From positions 44,780,878 through 44,844,877 of the forward strand of contig OY288243.1 of assembly GCA_958450325.1 (NCBI GenBank): a DNA stretch of 64,000 bases. The letters are read 5' to 3'. The position numbers were made by a program, and so were the translations under genes. Origin of the DNA: Agrostemma githago (Eukaryota; Streptophyta; Magnoliopsida; Caryophyllales; Caryophyllaceae). Under the pieces are notes generated by a model. That model did not search any database. It was not told the DNA's origin and worked only from the letters and a program-made list of their open reading frames with translations. Shown here piece after piece: positions 24,131 through 36,225 of this stretch (its first letter is position 1; every line of letters starts with the position of its first letter).

Positions 24131-24625
24131 ATGCCTACTGAATCCTTTTACCCTCCCATGGTCATAGTGAAGAATTTGCCATATGAAACGGATGGCAACT
24201 TGGTTACGGGAAGGAGTTTTAGTTCCCTTCGTGATGAGTTCAGGCGCCTAGGTTACCTTGTGAGGCAACACAGAACAATATGGAATGGCTAGACGAAATG
24301 CTTCATGAGGTCAGTTGTGCTTGAGTTTGAGAGTGGTATGGAGACCTACAGGCAAGCTTTCAAACTGCAGTGCGCGTTCGAGAGGGCCGGAAAGGGGAAG
24401 GCAAACTATGAGACCCAGACACATTCTACAGCAGGTCCGCATGCCTGGGTACTAACTGCAGATGACACCGATTACATAAGATGCGGAACGGCTTTCAGAA
24501 TGGTTCCTGATGATGTCGTGGCGGCCGGTTACAATGACTCCGACAATGATCCAGTATCTACCTATATGTCTGTGATGAATCTACTTGCCAGCCAGTACCC
24601 AAGGTTCTATCGAAGGAATGCATAG
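24131..24625 (+). pseudogene. Second XS-domain-like copy with a premature TAG
   Basis: This is a tandem paralogue of the gene at 23202, about 0.9 kb downstream in the same orientation. It shares the M-P-T start, P-P-M-V-I, G-R-S-F-S-S-L-R-D, the W-N-G turn, G-K-G-K-A and H-A-W-V. After W-N-G the codon that is GAG in the first copy is TAG here (24290-24292), so the ATG-initiated product stops at about 53 residues. The rest of the frame stays open to 24625 with no other lesion, so the stop is recent or read through. The ends of the two proteins differ. Confidence 0.65.
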
Positions 24626-25594
24626 AAAAACAAACTGTACCCAAGATCGCAGAAATAGTTATCCATGTTCGTGGTTCGGTGCAGAAGTCGGTGATCCCTG
24701 ATAAAAAAAAATTATATGAATAAGATATGTAATGTGTTTTCAACTTTCCTGCTATTACTCCGTGTTTGTAGTTAGTTTGTGGTCTTGACGGTTGTCGGTC
24801 GTAAGAAATAACTAATAGTTGTTATCACCTGTCGTCCATACAAATGGGCAAATTTTCTTGGTGTAGTATATTACACCTTCAAGTATGTATTAAACCTTAT
24901 CGGAATGTTGGTTAATCGTTTAAGTTGATATTATCGTACCGTTTCTAAGCCTAAAGAGTGTCTATGTTCTAATTACTATTTGCATGGTACTGTAGAATTT
25001 ACGTCTGAGAGTAGACTTCTGAGAAGGGGGATGGTTTCATAAAATAAACGCCGATATTGTACTATAAATTTGGAGTGAGGAAGTGAGTACAGAAATGCGC
25101 TGCTGTATTATGAGATACATTGGATCGAATGTCGTACATCGAATGCAATGTTGCTGCAAAAAAAAATGGAACTTACATTTGCAATCTGAAAGATTTGGTC
25201 ACAAAAAAAAATGGTATAGATGACAGTAGAGTTCTTACAATCTGAAATATTACGGGGAGATAGAAACGAATACATACTGTTATACCTAAGCTGTAATGTA
25301 ACCATGGTATTTTATCGGTATGGAACTTACATCTGCAATTGTAACACACATTAATATGCTAACAAAAACCTTCAATGAAGGATTGGAGAGCTCTGAACTG
25401 TGATTTCAGTAACCCTTCCTTCTACTGCAAGAGTGTATGCAAAATACTGTGTATAAGGAGAATTATATGTCGATCTAAATCATGCCGTGAAAAATGTAAA
25501 CAGGGATTAAGATACGAAAAAAAAGTTTGACATCTTGGTACTGACAGTATAATACGTCCAACGGTACATTTTTCCTAGCAATTTAAAAGACAAT
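24626..25594. other. Helitron spacer between the XS genes and RepHel
   Basis: AT-rich, with no supported frame. It holds the convergent 3' ends of the plus-strand XS-like gene and the minus-strand RepHel gene. Confidence 0.4.
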
Positions 25595-28500
25595 CTAACT
25601 CAACATGGAGAATACTTCTTTGAATACGACGTTTGTCGTCGTATCAGTGTCGAAGCAGTCTTCATCCAGTATAAGGACTTTCAGTCCACTCTTAGTTGTA
25701 ACCCTTGAGAAGGCTACGTAAAGTTGGCCATGAGTGAATACAGGTTTGGGGAGGAAAAGACCTACGCTCGACAGTGACTGTCCTTCAATCTTGTTTATAG
25801 TCATTGCGAAGCAAACCAAAATTGGGAATTGTCTCCTTTCGAAACGAACGGGGAACTTGGTCTCGTCTGAAGGTGAAAGTTTTATGCGTGGTATGTAAAC
25901 CTGCGCGCCTTTTCTGCAGCCTGAAATAATAGTAGCTTCCAATACACGTTCTCCAAGTCTTGATATGACCAACCGTGTTCCATTACAAAGACCGTTTGCC
26001 TGGTCAATATTTCTAAGAAGCATGACAATAGCACCAACTTTAAGAGTAAGTTCGTGATTTGGCAGACCTGAACATTGGATTGAATTGAGGAACTCCGTAG
26101 AGTACAATTCTTTAATGACGCGGCTTGTTTCATCCACACTAATCTCGTCTGCACTCAAATAGACCACCTCCTCCCCTGGCATAAGTGACAGAACATACTG
26201 ATTAACTTTTTCGACATCATCGTGGGTTGGTGCGAGGACAGCTCTCTCTTGCAGATATTGCGGATCGTCGAGGTTTTCAAGAAGACCAGGGTAAGTGCTG
26301 GTGACAATGGATGATACTGGGTCAGGACCAGGATGAATAAGAACTTCGTCCGGTAGTTGTACAGTAGCTGTTCCGTCGTTTGGCCCACCCGCTCTACCAT
26401 CGCCAATGCTGAGTAGCCAATCGGAAAACTGCCGTATTTCTTCCGCATTTGCGCCTTGTCCACCAGTTCGTAACCTCATGTTCTGCGTAAGTTCCAAAAC
26501 CTGCAATACGATGTCAGGAAAGTATGCGAAATCTGAACTTAACAACGTTATTTCAGTAAGCAGATAGTTATACCTTGCAGTCCCTCCATATAGGTGATGA
26601 ACATATCGTTGTGTGGACAATATCTTGCCTACTGCCTTTCGGAACGACAGGTAATATTTGCCTGAAGTCCCCTCCTAAAACGACAACCTTCCCACCAAAA
26701 GGCTTATCGGCTAGATCGGTGTGGACCGTTCTCATTATATCTCTGAGACTCCGGTCAAGTGCCTCGAAACAGTACCGGCTCACCATTGGTGCTTCATCCC
26801 AAATAATTAGTTTCGTTTTGATGAGTAGATCGGTACCTGGTCTAATTCCTGAACATGTCGACCTCTCATCCACATTAATTGGGATGCTAAACCTTGAGTG
26901 TGCAATACGGCCTCTAGGTAGTAAAATTGCAGCGATGCCGCTAGACGCAACAGGTAGGACAATTTCCCCTTTACTTCTCAATGCTGCACACAATGTATTC
27001 CAGATAAAGGTCTTACCCGTGCCTCCGTAACCATGTAAGAAGAAAACCGCACCGTTGTTATTATCAACTGCAGCCATAATTTCATTGTACAATAATATCT
27101 TCTTACCTCCACTTGATCGTGCAATAATTCGTTACTGCAGCCATATTTCGTTACGCGGTGAATTTCGTCCTACCTCCACTTGATCGTGCAATAATATCTT
27201 CTATTGGATCGTCCTCATTGTATACTACATTTTGTTCGTTCGGGAGATGGTAGTCCAATCGAAGAACTGGTGGGGTCCTGTAATGAATATCGAATGCAAA
27301 AATACGCCAAGTTGCCTCACACGGTGATATATAACGGCAGTCGTAGTACTCCTGTATTTGGTCGATTTCGTCAGGGTTCGTCCTCGTTGCAGCACCAGCG
27401 GTGACTCGGTCATACCCCTTGTTAATATATTTGAATAAATATTTAATGGACCGGGCTTGATTACACCACTCGACGTTTATGTGAGCACGATACCTCTCCA
27501 ACAAATCAGCATTGTAAGGGACGACAAAACCATTGTGCACTGAGACCCCCGCTTTCTGAACAGTAATACCGTTGTCTCTCCTCCTACACATAGGATAAGC
27601 GTCACCATCAACTGTTGTCCTTTTTGAAAAGGCCTTCGGGAACCTTTTGGTGCACACACCGTCAGCCATGCAAGGGGACTTCGGATTTGCCAGACCACAC
27701 GGCCCGTGAATCATTAAGTCACAAACAGCCTGATGAAGGGTTGGGTTTTCCAATGGATCTGGTATTTCAGCGGATATTATACTGTCAACATCGCTTGCAT
27801 CTGGGAATTTGTCCTCGCGTTGGAGGAAAAGGAGGATGTGAGCACGAGGAAGACCACGTTTCTGAAACTCAATAGTGTACACGACTGCAGGAAAATCGTG
27901 GAGACGTATTTTAGATACACAATTCAAAGAACAAAATATTAACTGACGGTGTATCAGGGAAGGGAAAAAGAAAAAAGAATACCTGCTCTTGTTCTGCCAA
28001 ATATGTGGTTTTCCTTAAAATCCCTCATTAGTATGTCAAGTTTCTGCTTGAATACACGTGTTACTATGTCGGGCCTGTCTTCAGCTTTCAGGCCACGTTT
28101 AGATACGAAACGCTCGATTTCGGGCCACTTAGGATTGCAAGTGAAAGTGATGAATAAGTCAGGATAACCGCACCACTTGCAAATAGTCATCGTATCCTGG
28201 TAGTTCTCCCTCATATATCCTTTCCCGCCAACAAAGCTAGAAGGAACAATGTATTTAACTCCAACAGACGACGAATCAGTCTCACCATTGGACACTGCAG
28301 CGGACAACTGTTTGTAGTTCTCAGAACGTAAGCTAGGCTGATTGTATCGAAGAAATTTCAGTCGTTGGGCTTCAATCATTGTGTACCCATCAACAATTAT
28401 TTGTTGGAGGAGTCGACCGCCTCTGAGCAACGTGTCAGGCTCGACCTCTGCTGGCCGATCTTGCAAACGGAACGCGAACCATCCCTCAGTGTGAGTTTAT

Positions 28501-30956
28501 TGCGTGCAGTATCTGGATTAGAACTCATGTCAACAGATTCCTGACAGTGGCTGATCCCGAGGCGAAATCCATCCTCACCCCGTGGAAAAAGGAGAGGATA
28601 CTGAAGAGCCAAGTAAGTCGGATGCAATTATGATATACGCTGAAGTTGTCCACATTTTTCTTCAACGACAATGTCCCTATTGTCGACAATGTCTTCAACG
28701 TCACCAACTATGAGCGCTGCAACTTCTGACACATTAGGCAAGTTGTAAATTCTGCCATCGGTATTTCTACCATTAATAAGACGCAATCGGACCTCGCACC
28801 TGTCTTCCGAGTTCAAAATACTGTCTCTCGCCATACAGAATGATTTCGCCAAAGGATTGTAGTCGTCAATCATACTCTTAATTTCAAACATTAGGTCGTC
28901 GTCGAACTTGTCAAATGTCTGTGACTGACCCCTGAAAACGTAATAAACAAAGAAAGGAAAAAAGGTAAAAAACTATTACCCTGATAAAATGACGTGCTGA
29001 TTTAAAGATGACAACTTACATAAGGGCTCTCTTCCTGTTTTTAATTTCGTCCTCGGTGTCGTATATATACAGTTGACAGAACTTCGGTGGCTGATCATCC
29101 ACTGGAAGTAGACTTCCAATCATATGCGAATTCTGTCCACCTATCCTATAAGTGTATGGTCCTCTACCCTTATTTACTGAGTGATCAATTTTACCACCAC
29201 TTGACGTGAAAGCGTGCATCGAGTTATAGGACCTGATATTACCCTTGAAATGACCACTTTTCGGGTGCACACCGTGGAGGAGATCATGCAACGGTTGCGG
29301 GGTTCAGTTAAGTAGGGTAGCACGACAATACCGTCTCTACAGCACATGTTGAAAGTGGGAACCAACGGTCTTCGATCCATTCTATCTCTCTCACCATACC
29401 ATAGCAGTGCAGCGCATCTTTGGCACCTGTACTCCGGATCCCCAATATCGTCATAGCCTATCCATCCTGAAAATAACAGGAAGACGGCTGGTACATCCCA
29501 CTGCGTAATAGCTTAAATGTACGGGAAATATGTAATCATGAAGCTAACCTGTTTCCTCGGTTGGATCATCACCCAAGTGATGGTCTTCACTAACTTCTCC
29601 AAATATGTCACGGGCTAAACTTTGAATTATTACATCACTATGTGTCGAGGAGTTGAAGTGTCTATTGGAAGTCAGTCTTCTGGGTGTGGATCCGTCTCTA
29701 GCTGCAGCCTCACGAATGTCTTCCACGACACGGCCGACGACAGCTGCAAGTACCAACAGATGGGTTCCATGTAATTCAAGAAGATTACCTGCGATACGTT
29801 AAATATATGACAGCACTTGAAGAAAACCGTAAGTACAAACCTGTAGTAAGATCTTCAACCTGATTGACTGGAGTGCCGTGAACAGACGATTGAATTAATT
29901 TATTTGCTCTTCTACCGGATATTTTTACCATGTTTTTTCGCCTTGCAAGTTTTGTACGCCAATCCATATATGGGTCGTTAATAGTGTACATTGATTCTTC
30001 GAACGATGTACGCCCATTCCTTCTATCCGTCATTATATGTTTGCGATCAAGGCGAGATTGTTTGGCAAGCAGGTATGTTATTAGATGTCTTTCAAGATCA
30101 GCAGCTGGCATGACACAGGCACACAAAAATTGAAATTCACACAACGGTTTATTCATTTTATAAATTTGATTGGGTGAAGAGGAAATTGACCAGTGTATGA
30201 CTATGTCTCATACCGTCACGAAGTTGTTCGACTGTTGATTGATCATCAACAACACGACAAAGGTCATCGTTTTGCACTGTCAAAGCTGCACGCAAACTTG
30301 GGTTTAGACATTATGCATTATGTCAAAAGAGAACCCTTTCGATATATTCAGAAGCGCAGAAAATATTTCCAAGAAATAAAGGAAAGAGTGTCACCAGATA
30401 CAGCATTCTCATGAGTCTTTGGAAAATCATCAACCTCAATACTTTCAGACGCAATGTTGGGAGGATTACCAATCAGTGCTTCAATGGCATTACGCGAGGA
30501 GACAACATCTGTAGCAAACGTCAGAAACTGCTGATAATATATAAGGGAAAATCATGAATTAAAATGGTAAAGTAGAGTGGAGTAGTATTACCTGGGTTGA
30601 GGACATTCGCGGAATCATATGTCAGTGTTTTGGCTATGGTTGAGCGAGTTGTAGGTTCGGGACTGGTACACACATTTGTCAGGTCATTGAAAGGCGACCT
30701 AGATGCAGCTGAAAGAAAATATGTTTGTTTGACAGTATCCTTGGTGCATACGAAAACAAATTATGTAAAGTACAACGTGCAATACGAATCAGATAATTGT
30801 GAAATGCTAACCATGAACTTGTTTCTTCTTCTTTGACTTGCCTTCATTGATAACGGACGCAACAGATTCAGCACTTGCAGTAATGTCGGTACGGGACGTC
30901 CTCCTCTTTGTTTTATTTCTGATACTATTTTCGTTTTCACCAATACAACTATCCAT
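25595..30956 (-). pseudogene. Helitron RepHel (Rep nuclease/Pif1-type helicase), multi-exon and damaged
   Basis: The protein of this family nicks and unwinds Helitron DNA for rolling-circle transposition. Reading 5' to 3' on the minus strand: a lysine/arginine-rich start exon (ATG at 30956), the C-Q-R-C-A-A-L-L-W-Y-G-E-R zinc region near 29400, the Helitron-like N domain (G-Q-N-S-H-M-I-G-S-L; Y-P-L-L-F-P-R-G-E-D-G-F; G-G-R-L-L-Q-Q; T-C-N-P-K-W-P-E-I), the Rep region at 27927-27151, and the helicase with Walker A G-G-T-G-K-T and Walker B I-I-W-D-E-A-P (27092-26568), ending near Y-V-A-F-S-R-V. Defects: the HUH motif reads R-A-H (Arg codon 27846-27844), several hundred residues between Rep and helicase are missing around 27090-27150, and helicase motif VI reads N-K-I-E-G-Q. 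Both candidate tyrosines (E-Y-Y-D-C-R-Y) remain. Exon borders are partly uncertain, as some interruptions may be introns and others frameshifts. Confidence 0.85.
27106..27195. repeat. Direct repeats at the RepHel deletion junction
   Basis: The 25-bp string beginning tacctccacttgatcgtgc occurs at 27106-27130 and 27171-27195. A second short repeat (actgcagccat) lies at about 27068 and 27134. They sit exactly where the central part of RepHel is missing. Templated filler during break repair would give this picture. Confidence 0.75.
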
Positions 30957-31909
30957 GATAAGTGAATGTACAATTGTAGTTTAAATTAATTGATGTGACT
31001 GAATACAATTAGACGTGGAATATAGATGTATAGATGTATATATATGAATGCTTGTTGTCAAGGTGCAGGAGTCGAAAGGACTTGCATTTGAGTAGTTTCA
31101 ACAGAAAACGATGTTTTGTGTTTCCAATAGGATGAACATTAATATAGAGGCTCTGATGACCAAGCTAAATTGATGGGTAGACTTCGGGTTTTGGTTCGTA
31201 TGAGCGGAGTCACGGATCGTGATGTTACAAATAATCGTAATTCATCCGAGACATCATTCTACATCCGAGACATTACATGTTGGGAGTACTATATGTGACA
31301 TACAATTTGGTGACATCAACCGATTAGCTACAGGGGGCACTATATGCAGGACTTAAAAGGGGAATTCTGATGAAGAGGAAGGGTACATTCAGCGTCAAAT
31401 ATAATTTGATGATAACCGTGGATAATAAATTAGATGATAAATTAAGATTGACTTATAATGATCAATAAATTAAGATATAAATTAAAATGTAGTGTAGCAG
31501 TGTGGAATAGAAATTGCGATGCTAAAAGCGTCAAATAATAATGTTGAATTTGAGTTTGTTAAAGTTATTTTGTAAATAATTCATTAATAATTGGCCTGTA
31601 AATTATGTTCGTCGAAGATGTTCATGACAATGAGGCAACTACAGAGACTGCAGGTGGATACTGGTATGTAGCTAATTAAGGTTCTAACTACGTGGAGTTT
31701 GAAAATAAATAAAGTTTCACATTGAGATGTGGTGAAGAATGGTGGGAAATAAACTGTAAAGATTAATTGAATTGAAACTAAACAGGAATTCTGTTCTCAT
31801 CAAGTGAATCAAATAAGCAAAAAACAATGACATGATACATTAGGGGAAATATATTGCTAATAGGTTTAACTTCATAAATACTGTTGTTGCATTTCAGATG
31901 GTCCATGTC
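30957..31909. other. Interval between RepHel start and RPA-like stop
   Basis: About 950 bp without a supported frame. It must hold the RepHel promoter and the 3' UTR of the RPA-like gene, both minus strand. I see no clear TATA box to assign. Confidence 0.4.
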
Positions 31910-34687
31910 CTAAACACTCTTTCCTCTTTTGGGGGCTGCAATGGGGCCTTTGGTGGTGGAACCGAAGTCAGGTGGCGCGTCAGTTGATGGAGTGCAGTCC
32001 AGAAGAATTCCATTACTGGTCCTCTTAATAGGAGTGACACGGGACGGCGTAGACGATGTCTCACAGTCGATAACCTGTAACATCGAGATAAATATTGTAT
32101 GCTCAAAATACACACAAAAATGTATGAAATAACGGATATACATCAGCTGAAGTGAGTTTTACTAAACCTCTAAAGCACTGGAGGCGGTTGTTGGCTCCTT
32201 GGAATTGATCCCTGCAGGAGAACTTTCGTCCATATTGATAAATTGTTCGGTAGTGTTGACACCACTCGAAGAAGATCCAGCATTCTGCAGGTGATTAAAG
32301 ATTGGTGTAATAGATTAGTTTTGGAAAAGAAATAATATTATTCAACTGAAGGGAAGGAAGATATACATTTCTGTTGACAATCATCCACTCAAGACCCATT
32401 GTTGACAGACTATACTCCTCAAGTTCAAGCTGCGTATAGTATGGTATAGCCATTAGTTTTTTTCATAAAGCGACACAATTAAAGGTGCATCTTTGTGAAT
32501 GGTACCTTAAGAGACTCCTCGTATTTCATGCAACAATGAAAAATCTTTTCTGCATCATCAGACATCCATTGAACAGTGTAGGATTTTGAAGATTGCTCAA
32601 CGTTGAATTTTTCGTGTATGAAGATCTTGAACAGGTAACGATTGTCGAGAAAGGTAGAAAGCTCTCCTGGAATAGAATGACTGTCACCGTCCTGAATCAT
32701 ATAGTTTTAGACATCAAAACGTTAAGTGGTTAGGTAGAAATAGACTGGAGGATGCAGACATTGATTGGTATAGAATTTACCTTCTCCATTCTGGAAAGCA
32801 AAGTTTGTGCTGATTCGCCTACATAATGTTGTATTTGGGTGTCGAAAACAACGAAATTACACTCAATATCCGAGAAATCCTTGACGGCAAACTTCAATTG
32901 GTACCTTCAAGTAAAGTTGGAAGACAAATCAAACAAATGGTAAGATATTATGGTACTGTAAATACACAACAGCTATTGAACTACCAAGTGAACTCTGTTT
33001 GGGATGAAATAACACTTACCTCGGGACCGAACCTGGAAAACCGGAAGTATTACCAGTGCAACCGGGGCGACTGCATATCCACCTTCCATGTTCATTCCTT
33101 GCGGCCTTTGACCAGCATGCCTTGCAACTGTGATAGTACCACCCGGCGGTGGACTCCAAGTCAACTACGGTTGCAACGGTGTAGAAATATCCACTCTGAT
33201 TAAATGCACCCTCAGCGATTAAGCATTGTATTAGAGGTAAAAGGACAAAGGACATGATCATAAATTGGAAACTATAGAAAATAAAATGTAGAACCTTTTC
33301 ATTCTTGATAATCTGACTGATTGACAGTACTTCGTGGACACTAAGCTCAAAGCTTTTGTGCTCTGTACCCTCCTCTACGTATTGGAGAGAATTACTTGGT
33401 GCCTGCGAAGAAAGACTGCAAGAACTCTATTGTGATCAGTAAAATGATTGAACAACTACTGTTGGACTGTACTTCTGAATGGACTAATATCTAAACTTTT
33501 GTTCATAAGTAACATTAGGAAGGGCACAACTGCGGAATACAGCTACGTACCTCTCTTGGAACGCGGCAACTTCGGGTATATTTGGATTAACCTCGAATTT
33601 GGTGGCGTTGAAGGTTGTTTGAACCCGCCAGGAAGCTGTTGATTTGTGTTATCAAATATTTGTTAGGATGTCATGCAAATAAAACTACCCAAACGAAAAT
33701 AAGAAAGCGAAAGATGTAGGACTTAAGACAGTACATTCAAAATTTTTGGCCTCGACGCATCGACATACAATGACTTTGGAATGATCCGGATTTGGTAGAC
33801 TCTTCAAATGTTCAGGGAGCTCCGTGTGATGTGGTGCCCATAGAGTGCACTGAAGCACTACGCCTCTGATGTAGAGCGATTAGGATGAAATAACATGACA
33901 GATACATTAGTGCGGCAAAATAGAAGGGATGTCTAACATAAGTAGTAACAGTAATAGCAGTTGTTTAAAAGAGCAAATAGATGACAATACTTTGTATTCT
34001 CCAATCTGATACTCCTACATTTGAAACCATTCTTCGTCTCGATTATTGGTCCAATATCATATAGCTTGCCAACAATGTCTGCAAATCAGAGATACAATAA
34101 ATCGTATTTGAGGGGAACGATAAATGAGCACTACTGAATGAAACACAGATTTAGATAATGCAATGAATGTCCACGATACTCACCGATATACTGCGTAGTT
34201 GGTGCTCTTTCATTGATAATATCATCAAAACTACAGAAACGATAACAATCAGATGGTATGGTTTTGTCATTTGGCATATGCGTAATCCTAGATGAGAACT
34301 CAACGTTGAGTCTGCAGGAATGCGATGTAGCCTTGTCATATCCTCCGTTCTTGGATACAGTTAGACTCTTGATGTTGTACACTTCTCCGACAACAAATTT
34401 GTCCTTAAACCTCTTAATAAGAGGCTTCTTGATTGTAGCTTGGACGCAATGATTCTGAGAAGCATAGTATAAGATGAAGGAGTCAGACATAGTAGTCTAC
34501 ATAAACTGGAATTAGGAATAGTATGGTTCATACCTCGGCATCAATCAATAGCATTTCAACAGATTTCGTCTTCGACTTATCCTTGAACTCCGGTCTCTCC
34601 CACATGTATATCACCCTAACGTTCAACTCCCGCAGCCTCACACCCTGGGTAAGAGTCGCAATAGAGATGGTGTTCGATGTCGACATT
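31910..34687 (-). CDS. RPA70-like single-stranded-DNA-binding protein (Helitron-encoded), multi-exon
   Basis: RPA70 coats single-stranded DNA, and plant Helitrons are known to carry RPA-like genes. Exon 1 starts at 34687 (M-S-T-S-N-T-I-S) and runs to a GT donor after L-L-I-D-A-E. Exon 2 (from 34452) has an OB-fold with A-T-I-K-K-P-L-I-K-R-F. Later pieces show a second OB-fold (V-V-L-Q-C-T-L-W-A, near 33870-33740), F-N-A-T-K-F-E-V-N-P-N-I-P (near 33620-33540), the RPA C-terminal zinc ribbon C-K-A-C...C-S-R-P-G-C near 33140-33060, the fold following it (32970-32790), and a serine/proline/threonine-rich tail ending at 31910. I count about ten exons, all with plausible frames and no stop that must be spliced around. 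Exact borders need transcripts. It looks functional, unlike RepHel. Confidence 0.75.
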
Positions 34688-35489
34688 GAAGTGACGGTAA
34701 TGGAGATCTAATAACCTTTGAATTGTGATGATCTTTGTATGCACAGAAGAAGTTGAAAGAGTTTGAGATGAGTTCAGAATTGTGAGATATACGAAGTACA
34801 TATATAAGCGATGCATTGAGTGTGGTGGGTTTGATGCATTGAGAGCATGGGAAACATGAGTGAAGGGAAGGAAGAGCAGCCATTGAATGTGTGCAATTCC
34901 CATGGGGGGGCTTAACAGTTCCCGAAACTGGAGTAATTAGCAGGTAACAATTCACGAAACAGGGCAATTAAGAGCTCCGGGGTTACTTGTCCCATAAGGT
35001 ACTTGATTTCAATTGCAAAGGCTAATTCAGGTTGCAAATCCAAAAGTATAAAAAAAGGGACTTATTTCCGAATGGAGCTCCCACGTTGCGCCACGTAACT
35101 GGGAGGGGTGCCTTCTTTTATAGTAAGAGGATTCCAATTTTTTTTGTTGAAATATTTTATTGAAAAACACTCATTTAAAATACTAAAAAAATTATTTTAA
35201 AATTTTATTAATGTAACTCAGTGTTTTATATCGCTAAAAAGAGTTGTTTTTAATGAAATTTATTTAATTTTTCTTTCAAGCTAAATTTTTTAGATTTTAT
35301 ATAGTCAGTGATATAAATTTTTATATATTTTAAATATAATTTTAAAAAAAATTATAATTTTGGATTTGAATCTCAACCATCTAAAAAATGAACCAAACAT
35401 CAAGTTTCAGGAATCAAGATACAAACTTATACCACCCTGGTTTGATTCCTGATTTCATTCTCATACCCTTTCACGAACCAAACGGCCCC

Positions 35490-35784
35490 TAACATCTTCC
35501 GCATAAATTTTGGGTGGAAAAAGGGGAGTGGGGTCACAAAAATCAAGAATCGCAACAGATATATTCTCTCTCATCTATTCAATTTTTTACATAGGTCCAC
35601 CATTTTTTCTCAAAAAAACGGCCCCATGTAAAGAATTGAAAGGACTACTAAAAATGAAAGTGGAAGATAATAGACAAGTTATCAAAATAAGAAATGTGGA
35701 AGATTATAGAGGAGGAATGAGTACTCCGTAACAGAAAAGAGAGAGTTAGGGAACAAATGGTATGGACTAGAAATATAGAATACA
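35490..35784. other. Non-coding interval, nothing recognised
   Basis: AT-rich DNA beside the MITE end, without motif or boundary that I can support. Confidence 0.4.
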
Positions 35785-35812
35785 CTAGTTTTAACCCCGC
35801 GTAATTGGTGCG
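35785..35812 (-). mobile_element. Helitron 3' terminus (minus strand), partner end not found
   Basis: CTAG at 35785-35788 follows an A. The imperfect hairpin ccgc...gcgg lies at 35797-35812, at the expected distance. The 5' TC end to the right could not be placed with confidence. Confidence 0.5.
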
Positions 35813-36225
35813 GTTGTTCCTCCAAAAATTGTACAAATTCTCATGTTATACGATTTCACAATATAATTATTGTGAGATTTTATTGTGAAACTGTGTTAGA
35901 CCTTCTTAAAAAACTGTGTTATTCTATAAAATTGTGCTATAAAAAAATGTCTGCAAAATACTACTCGTACTCCTTCTACGGAGTATTAATTTTTCGCACA
36001 AATTTTGAGGAAATGTGAAATGGAAAAAAAATTGATTTTGTGAATTTAAAAATTCATTTTAATAATCTTATATCCAAACATTATAAAAAATAGTAAACCG
36101 TTAATGGTTGATATTTCAAATGATTTATAAAGTTAGTCCTGAAATATTTCTCCCATTTTTTTTGGTGATATCTACCGTCGTAAATATTTAACTTCTCAAA
36201 TATTTTTTGAATTCCCCAAGCGGGA

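Larger units (their letters stand above)
22093..35131 (-). mobile_element. 13.0-kb Helitron with RepHel, RPA70-like and XS-like genes
   Basis: On the minus strand the element starts TCCTCTTACTATAAAAG (35131) and ends with a 7-bp-stem hairpin (22121-22104), seven bases and CTAG (22093). It is inserted between A and T, the canonical Helitron target, inside a MITE. It encodes on the minus strand a RepHel protein (damaged) and an RPA70-like protein, and on the plus strand two tandem XS-like genes. Terminal structures look intact, but the RepHel defects mean this copy cannot supply its own transposase. It could still move in trans. Confidence 0.9.
21968..35489. mobile_element. Harbinger-like MITE split by the 13-kb Helitron
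   Basis: The left end GGGGCTGTTTGGTTC (21968) and right end GAACCAAACGGCCCC (35489) are inverted repeats with one mismatch. The flanks are CAA and TAA, a degraded TWA target repeat. Without the Helitron (22093-35131) the element is about 483 bp (21968-22092 plus 35132-35489). It is non-coding, and related in its TTTGGTT end to the MITE at 45369. Confidence 0.65.

Noticed and set aside
25595..27092. Host Pif1 helicase gene
   Set aside because: It is joined to Rep and Helitron-like N domains and lies within Helitron ends, so it is RepHel.
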